DNA of 64,000 nt from Zygnema cylindricum (lineage: Eukaryota; Streptophyta; Zygnematophyceae; Zygnematales; Zygnemataceae), in contig JBBHKE010000100.1 of assembly GCA_037447655.1 (NCBI GenBank), positions 74,501 through 138,500 on the forward strand, written 5' to 3'. The notes under the pieces are model-generated. The model worked only from the letters and a program-made list of their open reading frames with translations. It was not told the DNA's origin and did not search any database. The position numbers and the translations under genes are program-made. This document shows, in pieces, positions 34,532-43,770 of this stretch; position 1 is the stretch's first letter, and every line of letters starts with the position of its first letter.

Positions 34532-35261
34532 CTTGCAACAATCTAGCTTCACAAAGCAAAAACTCTCTCACAGGTCACTCAAGAATCTTCCGAAGCCACA
34601 AAGAATTCACTCACAAAGTAAAAGCACACTTGCTCAAATTTTCCTCACAAGAAGAATCACTTTATTATCTCCAAGTTCTCTTTACAAGGCTTCACTTATC
34701 TTTGTATCTCAACTCACACACAGTTACAATGCTTTCTCACTATAGGGACTCTTACTATCTCTTCAACTATGGTCACAACCAATTCTCGAATTGTATTGAT
34801 TTGTCTACTTCTCCTACTTCATATATACTCTTTTCTACTCTACCCTTCTAGACATTCTAGACATTTCTAGCTCTAACTTATTGACAAGTGTCCTTCTCGT
34901 GGCTCTCCACGTCACAAGAACCTACTAGACATGTCCCCGAAACTCGTGGCTCTCCACGTCACAAGAACCTACTAGACATGTCCCCGAAACTCCAAGGAAA
35001 CACTTAGGAACCACCTCGGAAAAGTCCATACCGTTTCCTGTGGAACCTTCTAGAAGCTTCTGCTTTGCACGCCTGTAACTTTTGATCTACGTATCCAAAT
35101 CTTGCTCTCTATAGCTCGTTAGAAATCTCTTTCTCTGTAGACTATTTAACAAGAAAGTTATTCCACTTTGCACTTCTGCACTGCGCTTCTCCATTGCGCC
35201 ACTGCGCTCTCTCCCTTTAATGCACTATCTTCTGAACTAACTTAGGATTACTTTCTCAACA
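34506..35261 (-). repeat. 5' LTR of C3
   Basis: 756 bp, plus-strand ends TGTTGAATTT and TTCTCAACA. Minus-strand TATA-like AGTATATATG at about 34,821-34,830 would drive transcription leftward. Relative to the 3' LTR it lacks ~31 bp near 35,143 and has a few substitutions. The gag ATG (34,531) lies 25 bp inside this LTR. Confidence 0.92.
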
Positions 35262-35266
35262 GTATG

Positions 35267-35469
35267 TCTAGGCATTACCAAAAGTTAACCGGAGAGTATT
35301 GGAATTGATCTTGGAACATCCAGCCTAGGACCGTATAGAATTGGTATCCCGCCTTATCCGCTAGATGTAGAGGTGATCGATGCACATGTATGGTTTGAAT
35401 ATATTATAAAATGTGATAAACTGGTATCATCCATTTAACGGCGAAACCAAACTAAATGATCACGGAAAT
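35267..35469. repeat. Probable copia LTR piece left of the gypsy element
   Basis: About 200 bp with no gene. The wording near 35,390-35,450 (GTTTGAATAT...ATTTAACGGC) resembles the mid-part of the copia LTRs. Sequence to the right of the gypsy element (57,354 on) is also copia LTR, so the gypsy element probably landed inside a copia LTR. Weak by eye. Confidence 0.4.
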
Positions 35470-35961
35470 TGTAAAAGGGACAGGGATTATAGGCACAGCA
35501 ATACACCACCATGCACAGCGGAAAGCTCCAAAGATCTTCCCGTAGCAACAGCAGGCGCACACAACAATAACAGACAAGATTGCGCTTTATTACTCAAGGG
35601 AGGATTATAAAATTCGGCGCTCACTGCGAAGGTCTACTAAAAAGAGTGTGGCTCGTACTACGTCTGTCTCACTATTTAAACTAACTGCTAGTCAACCCAA
35701 TATTGTACAAATGTACACATAGACCTTCGCGGTCAACCGAGATTTATCCACAATATTCTTCTAGAACTATACGGTAAAATCTACTTTCCGCGGCGTTGCT
35801 ATACTGCTACGCAGCGTTGGTATGCTGCGCTACGTTATTCTACTAAGTTACTATGCTGCTATGTTGCACTAATCTGGAATCGCAGCTGCGCTGCTTTGCA
35901 ACCGCAACTATAGCAGCCTACTTTCTAGCCACTAAGTACTCCACCTTGTAACCCTGTTACA
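35470..35961 (-). repeat. 3' LTR of the gypsy element
   Basis: 492 bp, plus-strand ends TGTAAAAGGG and CCCTGTTACA. It contains a GCTGC/GCAGC-rich stretch near 35,800-35,915 able to fold into hairpins, and a TTTAAATAG TATA-like box on the minus strand near 35,670. A purine tract (AGTGGGAGGCAC on the minus strand) adjoins it at 35,962. Confidence 0.88.
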
Positions 35962-36001
35962 GTGCCTCCCACTAAGGATTCAGCGTCCCGCTGAACTTTG
36001 C

Positions 36002-37283
36002 TCACTCAAGGTACTGTAATTTCCGGAACATGTCGTGTGTTTCCTCACGATACTCCTCGAATTCCTGTCGTAGGGTGTCAAGTTGATTCTGGAGCTGCTC
36101 GCAACGTGTCTCCAGCAGCGCAATATGATGGTCCGCCGCTGTCAGACGCCTCCGAGTGATTCGCTACCGAACCCGGTCCTCCCCTTCCTCCGGTGCCTCC
36201 GCTGTTGCCTCAGGTTGCGCCAATGCGATCGCCGGTACAGATCCTTCTGGTGTAGGAGATTGTGGAGATTGGGTTCCTCCGCTTGGTGTTCTCCCTCCGC
36301 CACCCCCTCTGCTGGTTCCCACCGTGGTACTTTCCTTAATTTGAAAGAGATGTGTTTCCTGGCGGCTCGGGCCCGCTACAGAGCGTTCTTCCAGGCCAAC
36401 TTGAGTGCCCGTACCTCGGGTGTAACCTCCGCCCGAGAGATGATGTCATGCAGACAAACATCCCACGGGTGGTAACGCCGGAGTAACCCCGAAAAATGCA
36501 CCCTGTACCGGTAGTTCTCTTCGACTACCTCCACGAATGGCAGGGTACGAGGGTTTAGTTGTACATAACCCTTATGGTTGTTCCCTAGGTCCTTCGTCCT
36601 CATGAAATTCCAGGCTGGGTGTGACGGCACGTTGGCGGGGATATAGATAGGGTCCCCAGGTTTTCCTGTGCGCCACGTTACAGGCCACTCCGAAGGGTCC
36701 CAGTATAAGCGCTTGGCAAAGCTGAAAGTAGGGTCCGGATGCCGAGTGTCCATGGGAGATGGAAAGAGACAATCGGGGATTTCTTCCTCCTGCTCACTTT
36801 CCCTGTCCGTGTCCCCTCTTTCCCTTCCGAGGAGAAAAACCTCGTCATCACTAGGGAATTTTGCTTCCGCCTTCTTCCCTAAGCTTTCCGAGGACTACTC
36901 GTCCGCGGTGCTCTCCCTATTAGGGTCTCTCATTACCTCCAGGTCAAAGGCGCGCTCCTCAATTTGCGGGTGTGTCGGTTCCCGTTCCGGCTCCTCCGCA
37001 TCCGAAATCACATGGTCTTCTTCATCCTCCTAATCCCCTTCCTGGATTGGGTTGTACTCGGGGTCTTGTGATTTTTTTGACCCCTTTCCTCCGCTGGTCT
37101 CCGCTGGGCGTGCCCTATTACTAGTTGTCTCCTCTGATTCAGGGACTGCCTCTACCTCCCTCCTCCTGTCTTCCTCTACCATGGCCTCTGCCGCCTTTAA
37201 CAATCTATCTGGGCGGGGTTATCTTCTCGCCCTACTCGTACCACTCTCTGTCTTTTTGGCGACGGAGAAGACAATGATGCCAT
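36002..37283 (-). pseudogene. Extra ORF (ORF3) between chromodomain and 3' LTR, unknown function
   Basis: Minus-strand coding region downstream of pol. Possible starts are ATG at 37,283 (short frame, MASLSSPSPKRQRVV) and ATG at 37,182. From 37,182 it is a long acidic, Glu/Arg-rich segment (stops at 37,030 and 36,895). This leads in the same frame into a 125-codon open block, 36,753-36,376, rich in Trp, Tyr and Pro (LYWDPSEWPVTWRTGKPGDP, VPSHPAWNFMRTKDLG, LLRRYHPWDVCLHDII). After a stop and a frame change, 36,160-36,002 encodes a heptad-like helix (ALLETRCEQLQNQLDTLRQE) ending in TGA at 36,002. No signal peptide or membrane segment, so not envelope-like. I do not recognise the domain. It is broken now but composition and length suggest a once-real gene. 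Confidence 0.6.
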
Positions 37284-37415
37284 GGACGTTGTGGCGTCCG
37301 ATATCTTCGGTAATGCGAGAAGGGAGGGTAAGTTGGCTGTGCAGAGTGAAGCACTCTCTAAGCTGCCTAGACTAGGCTGGGCGCGAGGGCGGATGGCGGC
37401 TTTATTACAGAGGGT

Positions 37416-39611
37416 TTAGGCTTTCACGTTTGGACTTTGTGAAGCGTCGCAGTGTGCGAGGGTATCGCAGCGTCCAACAGTTATAAAACTGCTCTGCTGC
37501 AGCAAAACCGAGGGTTCGTTGTCACCAATGTGGTGAAACATTATTGCGCCATTGCGCTTTCCTGTCAGCGCAGCGGTGGCGCTGCGTTCCTCTGATGGTA
37601 CCGTATCCATGCTGCGCTGCGGTGGCTGCGCCGCTGTATCGCAGAAGTGAGATAACCTCGTCGTTGCGTTTCTTCGCCGCGTCCCTAATATAATTGCGAT
37701 GGTTCCGACAGTGCGATTCGATCTTTTGCCGCGGCGGCTGCGATTGCCCCTCCGGTGAAGTTGAGTGTCCCCACTCATATGAAACCGGTGCACCAACTCA
37801 GGAGAATGCAAATCTTCCTTGTTCACCCAAGAGTCATCCTCAGCGCCGTAGCGCTTCCAACGCACGAGAAACTGGCTAGAGTTCGAATTCGGAGAGCGGC
37901 GCGACTGAAGGATCTCCTCCACCTCATACTCGTCCGAGGTACCGTGAACGAGGTGTAAAGGATTATGTTGCCGTCGATTAGGAAACATCAAATCAGGGTC
38001 TTTGAATGGTTTAAGCAGGGAAACATGGAAGACATTGTGGATATGCCACTCCGTCGGAATATCCAACTTATAAGCCACCTCTCCTACACGTGACAGAATC
38101 GTGAAAGGGCGTGTGAATTTCGGTGCTAGTTTCTTAAAGAGGGCGCTCGGTAAGGAGAGGTTTGCCATATTAAGACGAACCTTATCACCCACGCGAAAAA
38201 CGATTTCCTTCCGGTGGGAGTCGGCTTGCGACTTTTGACGATCCTTTGCCAGCTCGAGCGCCTTCGCCGCCTTTTCCAAGTTCCCTTGCAACGTTGTGGC
38301 AAAATCCAGAGCTGCCGGCGTAGGGCAGTCTGCGACCAATAAGTTTTGGGGAAGAGTGGGCTGTCGTCCATTGAGAGAAAATGGCGTAGCATTCGTGGAC
38401 GAGTGCACCGCACTGTTGTACGCTACCTCAATCGCTCTTAGATGGAATACCCAATCCGTTTGGTGCACCGAAACTTAACCCTTTAACGCCTCCTCCAATG
38501 TCCGATTCACCCTTTCAATTTGACCATCTGTTTGAGGGTGGTAAGCTGTGGACATCGCCAGTTGCATTCCACATAGCTCAAACAGACCCCTCCAAAAGTG
38601 ACTCACAAATTTCCGATCCCGATTGCTTACGATCCTCTTTGGGAGTCCGTGATGGCGGAATATCTCCCGAAAGAATAAGTCTGCCACATCTCGCGCTGTG
38701 GCGGTGGTTGTCGTGGGTAAGAAATGAGCCATTTTTGTCAGGTAATCCACGACGACGAAGATAGAGTCGTAGCCCTCCTTTGTCAGCGGAAGGGCCACGA
38801 TGAAATCCATCGAAATCGCCTCCCAAGGAAAAGATGGTATCGGAAGGGGTTGTAACAAACCGTGTTGCCCTGAATCTGGTTTGTTCCTATTACAGGAGTC
38901 ACACGTCCGGACATATTCTGCAATGTCTCGAGTCATTTTTGGCCAATAATACGCCTCAGCGACACGTGCGGTTGTTTTATCCGGCCCAAAATGTCCACTG
39001 AGCGGCTTGTCGTGACTCATTTTAAGAATCATGTGACGGAGTTCTGTATTTATTGGCACATAAAGCCGTGTTGTCTTACTCGGTCTGTATGGCCACATAC
39101 CATTGGCGGTTCGAACGAGTACCTTCCGTTTAATGAGTTCCTTTAGTGAATCATCATCGCGGTAGGCGGCCTTTATCCGACCTAACCACTGGTCATCCAC
39201 CTGCACCGTACTGGTGAATGCGCTGAGTTTCGGGTCTTGCGCTGCGGTCGACGCTGCGGTGTTCTCTTTTACAGAGCTTACGCTCCCATGCTGCGATGTT
39301 TGCGGTCGTTGCTCCGCTACCGGTGCAGCGACTTCGGGTCTTCTTGACAGCGCATCCACCGAGTTCGTTTTGCCTAGCTTATATTCTATAACAAGTTCCG
39401 GACCGAAGGTCTGCAGAAACGTCATCCAGCGCACTTGTTTCTTGGACAACTTCGGTTGGGTCTGGAGATATTGTAAGGCGTGGTGATCCGTGATAATCGT
39501 GATCTGTTTCCCCCGAACGTAACACTTCCAAACCTCCAGCGCATTAATGATAGCTATTGTCTCCTTCTCATGAGTGGCCCAGTTCAGCTCTGCTGCCTTT
39601 AGTTTTCGACT
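37416..39611 (-). pseudogene. Gypsy pol segment A: RNase H (partial), integrase, chromodomain
   Basis: One minus-strand frame with a single TAA at 38,475-38,477. It opens inside RNase H (SRKLKAAELNWATHEKET), then LSKKQVRWMTFLQTFGPELV. The integrase HHCC finger follows (H…H…CDSCN), and a core with MDFIVALPL, VVVDYLTKMAHF and TAYHPQTDGQIERVNRTLEE. Next is the integrase C-terminus (VGDKVRLNMANLSL…) and a full chromodomain near 37,925-37,780 (DEYEVEEILQSRR, FLVRWKRYGAEDDSW), with the aromatic residues expected to bind methylated histone tails. About 70 residues follow before the stop at 37,416. It is better preserved than segment B and clearly diverged from it. It is joined head-on to B's chromodomain near 39,611. 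Confidence 0.85.
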
Positions 39612-40326
39612 GCACTAGATACTGGCTAGAGTTGGAATTCCGAGAGCGGCGCGACTGAAGGATCTCCTCCACCCCATACTCATCCGAGGTACCGTGAACG
39701 GGGGGTAAAGGATTATTTTGCCGTCGATTAGGAAACATCGAATCAGGGTCTTTGAATGGTTTAAGCAGGGAAACATGGAAGATATTGTGGATATGCCACT
39801 CCGTCAGAATATCCAACTTATAAGCCACCTCTCCCACACGTGACAGAACCGTGAATGGGCGCGTGAATTTCGGTGCCAATTTCTTAGAGAGGGCGCCCGG
39901 TAAGGAGAGGTTTGCCATATTAAGGCGAACCCTATCACCCACAAGAAAAACGATTTCCTTCCGGTGGGAGTCGGCTTGCGACTTTTGACGATCCTTTGCC
40001 AGCTGCAGCACCTTCGCCGCCTTTTCCAAGTTCCCTTGCAACATTGTGGCAAAAACCAGAGCTGCCGGCGTAGGGCAATCTGCGACCAATAAATTTTGGG
40101 GAAGAGTGGGCTATCGTACATTGAGGGAAAATGGCGTAGCATTCGTGGACAAGTGCACCGCACTGTTGTACGCCACATCAATCGCTGTTAGATGGTTTAC
40201 CCAATCCGTTTGGTGCACCGAAACATAAGCCCGTAACGCCTCCTCCAATGTCCGATTCACCCTTTCAGTTTTACCATCCGTTTGAGGGTGGTAAGCTGTG
40301 GACATTGCCAGTTGCGTTCCACATAG
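39612..40326 (-). pseudogene. Gypsy pol segment B: integrase C-terminus and truncated chromodomain
   Basis: Continues segment B integrase after the C1 insertion: MSTAYHPQTDGKTERVNRTLEE, one stop in NVR*PTLPQN, then the integrase C-terminal domain (VGDRVRLNMANLSLPG…) and the chromodomain start (DEYGVEEILQSRR…SSQYLV). The chromodomain is cut near 39,612 and fused to the RNase H of segment A, losing its second and third aromatic positions. Confidence 0.82.
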
Positions 40327-41384
40327 TGTAGAAATTAATGGTCTTTTAAAGTATTTTCTAGGTCTGAATAGAAATAAGAAAGAAGCCGAGGCAGTCTACC
40401 TCTAACTTCTCTCTCCAACTCTCAAACTTGTCGCAGTCACTGAGTAATTGGAGAGGGAGCTAGAGCCATGGCTACCTAGACTATCCAGAGGTTTACGGGA
40501 ATATATATTTTAGTTAGGGGTTTAATTTACTATAAGGTATGTGCCGGCCACAGGATTTGATCCTGGTACCTACCGGCCGGCAGTCAACCGGTAGTCGGTA
40601 GCCTTAGTCGTTAAGTGTAGAATCAGTGTTACGTACTATTAGGTTTGATAATTAATTAAACACTTCTACGTTGCATAGTTCATTTAACTGCAATAGTTTT
40701 ACGGGATACATAGATCAAGTAGATGTAAAAGTACGGATTCTGGTACGAGTACGAAACCAATACCGCGCATTTATTCCTTTAGTGAAACGAATACCGCGCA
40801 TGCATTTATTACGGCTACGATTAAATGTGAATTTAATCTGACGGTCGGAATTAACGCCGAGATCGCGGAAGAGGATTTTTGGCGGTTTGTGGTTATCGCC
40901 ACATCGGATGACACGTGGCGGAATGACATTGGATCGCGGCATCTCCGAAGATTAGGGGAGCGAATCCGGACATACCACGTGTCGACATTTAGGCCATGTC
41001 GTACAATGTTCGTACAGAAAGTTCACCGGCAGCTGTACTTTTGTGTACGAAACTGAAATCTGATTGGCTCCGTACATCAGTAGATAGAGTCTGTGAGAGA
41101 GATAGGACTTAGAATAATTAGAAGATAGGACTCTCTCTCGTAGAGAGCTTCTGTACAAAAGGTCAACTTTGACCCTCAATAACTTACTGCTCAGGGGAGC
41201 AAATTCAGAGATTCTTTTTGCTATCGACTCAGGGGAGTCTTGTCTTCACAAGGAAGAAGTTGGTCAAAGATTTTGTGTGCCAAGGTGGCAGTTATTTTTG
41301 CTGAAACACAAAGGGGTCAGGGTTATCGTAGAGGCTTTTTGGAAGCTGTCCACTCTGAGGACTTATGGAGGTCTCAGAGTTTCA
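40327..41384 (+). repeat. 5' LTR of C1
   Basis: 1,058 bp, TGTAGAAATT…CAGAGTTTCA. It contains a CCATGGCT block, a tRNA-T-arm-like GGATTTGATCC near 40,551, and ACACGTGGC G-box/ABRE-like core near 40,911. CTCTCTC/GAGAG inverted repeats sit before a weak TATA-like TGTACAAAAGG near 41,151. The gag ATG at 41,365 lies inside it. Confidence 0.92.
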
Positions 41385-43653
41385 GGTTATGGGCCCACCC
41401 TCTAGGGTACCAATCTTTAATGGAACTGGCTTCATATACTGGGAAAGTATGATGATATGAGCTCTATGCGAAAAAAGGTTTTGGGGGATAGTGAGTGGAC
41501 GGTTGGGGCGCCCATCAAGTCTTGGAATTCCTCCAAGGTTTGGAGGAAGCAGATTCACCAAGAAAGAGGATCCACCTTCAACGGAGGAAACAAAAGAAGG
41601 AGAGGTGGTGGACAAAGGAAAGGAGAAGGAGGCGACCACACCAATAACAACTGGTTCGGTATTCATGTCACCTATTCCGAGGAACGAGGAGAATGATACT
41701 GAAACCTGGGATTTCAACAATATGGCGGCAAAGCACTTCATCCTTCGCCATCTCCCTCAAGGACTTGCATGTCCTCATTTGCAGGTAAAAAGGGAATCCG
41801 ATCTTTGGATGGCTCTCATAGAGATGTATCGAAGTGGTACGATTCAGCAACAACAGTTGGCTGATCAGAAAGTTAAGGAGTATGTATACAAAGGGGGAGG
41901 GATGTTGGATTTTTGCAATGAGCTTGCTACACTCTTCATGGAGCTAGAGAGTGCGGGAAAAGATTTTAGTGAAAAAGAAAAGGTTAACTGTTTACTGATG
42001 AAGTTACCCGATGAGTTCGAAAACATAGTCAACCGTGTGCAGGACTTGCCGGACTCAAGGTGGATATGGAACTCAGTGGTAGGGATGATTCTCGTTCGGG
42101 AGAATACGATTAAGATCCGAAAGGGAGGAAAGAGTGGCCAAGCCTTGGCAACTGCGACCGATTGGAGGAACAAAGATTCTCGCAAACCGGTCGGAAACTA
42201 TGGGGGGAGGGAGCAGAAAAATCAGACCGACGAGTTCGGACCAAGGGCTCCCAAAGGTTTATGTCATTTTTGTTAGAAACCTGGGCACTATATGGCAGAG
42301 TGCACTAAGCTAACCGAGCTCTGGTTAAAGGAGGGGAAGACCGGTAGTATCGCGAGAGGAAAGAAAAAGGCCCTTGTGACACAGGTACATGAGACGGAAT
42401 CCGAGGACGAGGATGATGAGCTCTTTTTGGATGAGGAGTTGGAGGCGAAAAACGAGGTCGAAATACCACGAAAGCATAAATGTGCTTACGGTGGATTGAA
42501 AGGTGAAGCAGGCTGGATTGTAGATTGAGGTGCCTCCATGCATTTGTGTAAGGATAGGCACCTCTTCACAAAGATAAAACATATTCCCACCGTAGAGATA
42601 GAGTACGGGGATGGGAGGATAGTCACCACTACTCTTGTAGGATCGGTAGATTTGAAAAAGTTAGTAGAAGAAAAGACATCCATAGTAACATTCTCCGATG
42701 TATTGTTTATTTCGGGGCTGAACAAAAACCTTATCTCTACATTTCTATTAGATGATAAGGGTTTTTTTTACTAGCACTAGGGAAGGAGTCTTTACAACTA
42801 GTTTTGAAGAGGATGTCTATTTCATTGCTGAGAAAGGTAGCCATGGGATGTTTAGGCTGGTTTTAAGTAATGAAAAGAAGAAACTTCATTATGCTGGTGT
42901 TCATGATATTATGATGTGGCATAAGAGGCTTGGGCATGTGAATCTAGACAAGTTAAGAGAGATGAAAAAGATGGGAGTGGTGGAAGGGATTAAGTTTAGT
43001 AAGAATGATAATATAACTGATTGTAGTGGATGTGCTCAAGGTAAAACACACATATTACCTTTTCCAAAAACAGCCACCTATAAGGGAGAAAAAATTCTAG
43101 ATCTAGTACACACAGATATTTGGGGACCGGCTAAAGTGCCCTCACCGGGGGGGGAAGAGATTTATGATGACTATCACTGATGATTGGTCTCGGTATTCCC
43201 GAGTGTATTTTTTGAAAAACAAGTCCGAAGCTCAAGAGTGTTTAAGACAATATAAAGCATGGAGCGAAAAAACTTCATGAAACTCCAATCAAGAGAATAA
43301 AGAGTGACAATGGTGGAGAGTATACTTCTAACAAGTTTAAGGATTTTCTGAGGGAAGATGGGGTCCAACACCAAAAGACAGTTCCAGAAAACCCGGAACA
43401 GAATGGGGTAGCTGAAAGGTTAAATAGAACACTAAGTGATAGTGCTAGAAGTATGTTGTCAGATAAGAAGATAGGAAAAAGGTTCTGGGCAGAAGCAATG
43501 AACAGTGCTAATTACCTCAAAAATAGAGTTCTTACTTCAACTATAAAAGATCAAGCACCTTATGAGAGATGGACAGGCCGGAAACCAGACTTATCTTATT
43601 TAAAGGTTTTCCGCAGTCAAGTATTCAGTCTAGATACAGATCGGTCTAATTAG
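41365..43653 (+). pseudogene. C1 gag, protease and integrase, broken
   Basis: Gag starts at 41,365 (MEVSEFQVMGPPSRVP). TGA at 41,458 interrupts it; the frame is then open over 41,491-42,276. A TAG sits inside the zinc knuckle (CHFC*KPGHYMAEC, stop at 42,274). The protease active site Asp-Ser-Gly has its Ser codon changed to TGA at about 42,526. GAG-pre-integrase (MMWHKRLGHVNLD, CSGCAQGKTH) is intact at 42,911-43,050. Frameshifts follow in homopolymers near 42,765 (T run), 43,148 (G run) and 43,268 (A run). Integrase acids HTD, SDN and NGVAERLNRT are all visible. The C-terminus ends at a TAG near 43,651. Homopolymer indels could be real or sequencing error. Confidence 0.88.
41386..41399 (+). 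other. Half-tRNA-Met primer-binding site of C1
   Basis: GTTATGGGCCCACC, one G after the LTR end. With that G the match to the initiator tRNA-Met anticodon arm is 15 nt (GGTGGGCCCATAACC in the tRNA sense). Its internal ATG is in frame with gag. Confidence 0.85.
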
Positions 43654-43770
43654 AAGCGAGATCCAAAAGGAAAACCGGGATACTTATTAGGATATGATGA
43701 GGATGTTAAAGGATATAGAGTTTATGATCTAAAAAGGAAAGATATAATCTTAGTAAAGCATCTAGTAGTT

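Larger units (their letters stand above)
29727..35261 (-). mobile_element. Nearly intact Ty1/copia retrotransposon C3
   Basis: 5,535 bp on the minus strand. LTRs at 34,506-35,261 (5') and 29,727-30,513 (3'). GTATG duplicated on both sides (29,722-29,726 and 35,262-35,266). It has a 12-nt primer site, a purine tract (AAGAGGGGG), and one gag-pol coding region broken by a single frameshift near 32,425. The LTRs differ at only a handful of sites plus a ~31-bp deletion in the 5' copy, so the insertion is recent. It is a different lineage from the other copia copies here: two zinc knuckles, canonical 3'-end tRNA primer, shorter LTRs. Confidence 0.95.

Noticed and set aside
36083-36475. Plus-strand 130-codon frame, Arg/Ser/Cys-rich
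   Set aside because: Antisense of ORF3; the minus strand shows the domain-like pattern and lies in the element's sense direction.
36002-37283. ORF3 as an env-like gene
   Set aside because: No signal peptide, membrane-spanning segment or surface/transmembrane-type motif visible; env identity not supported.
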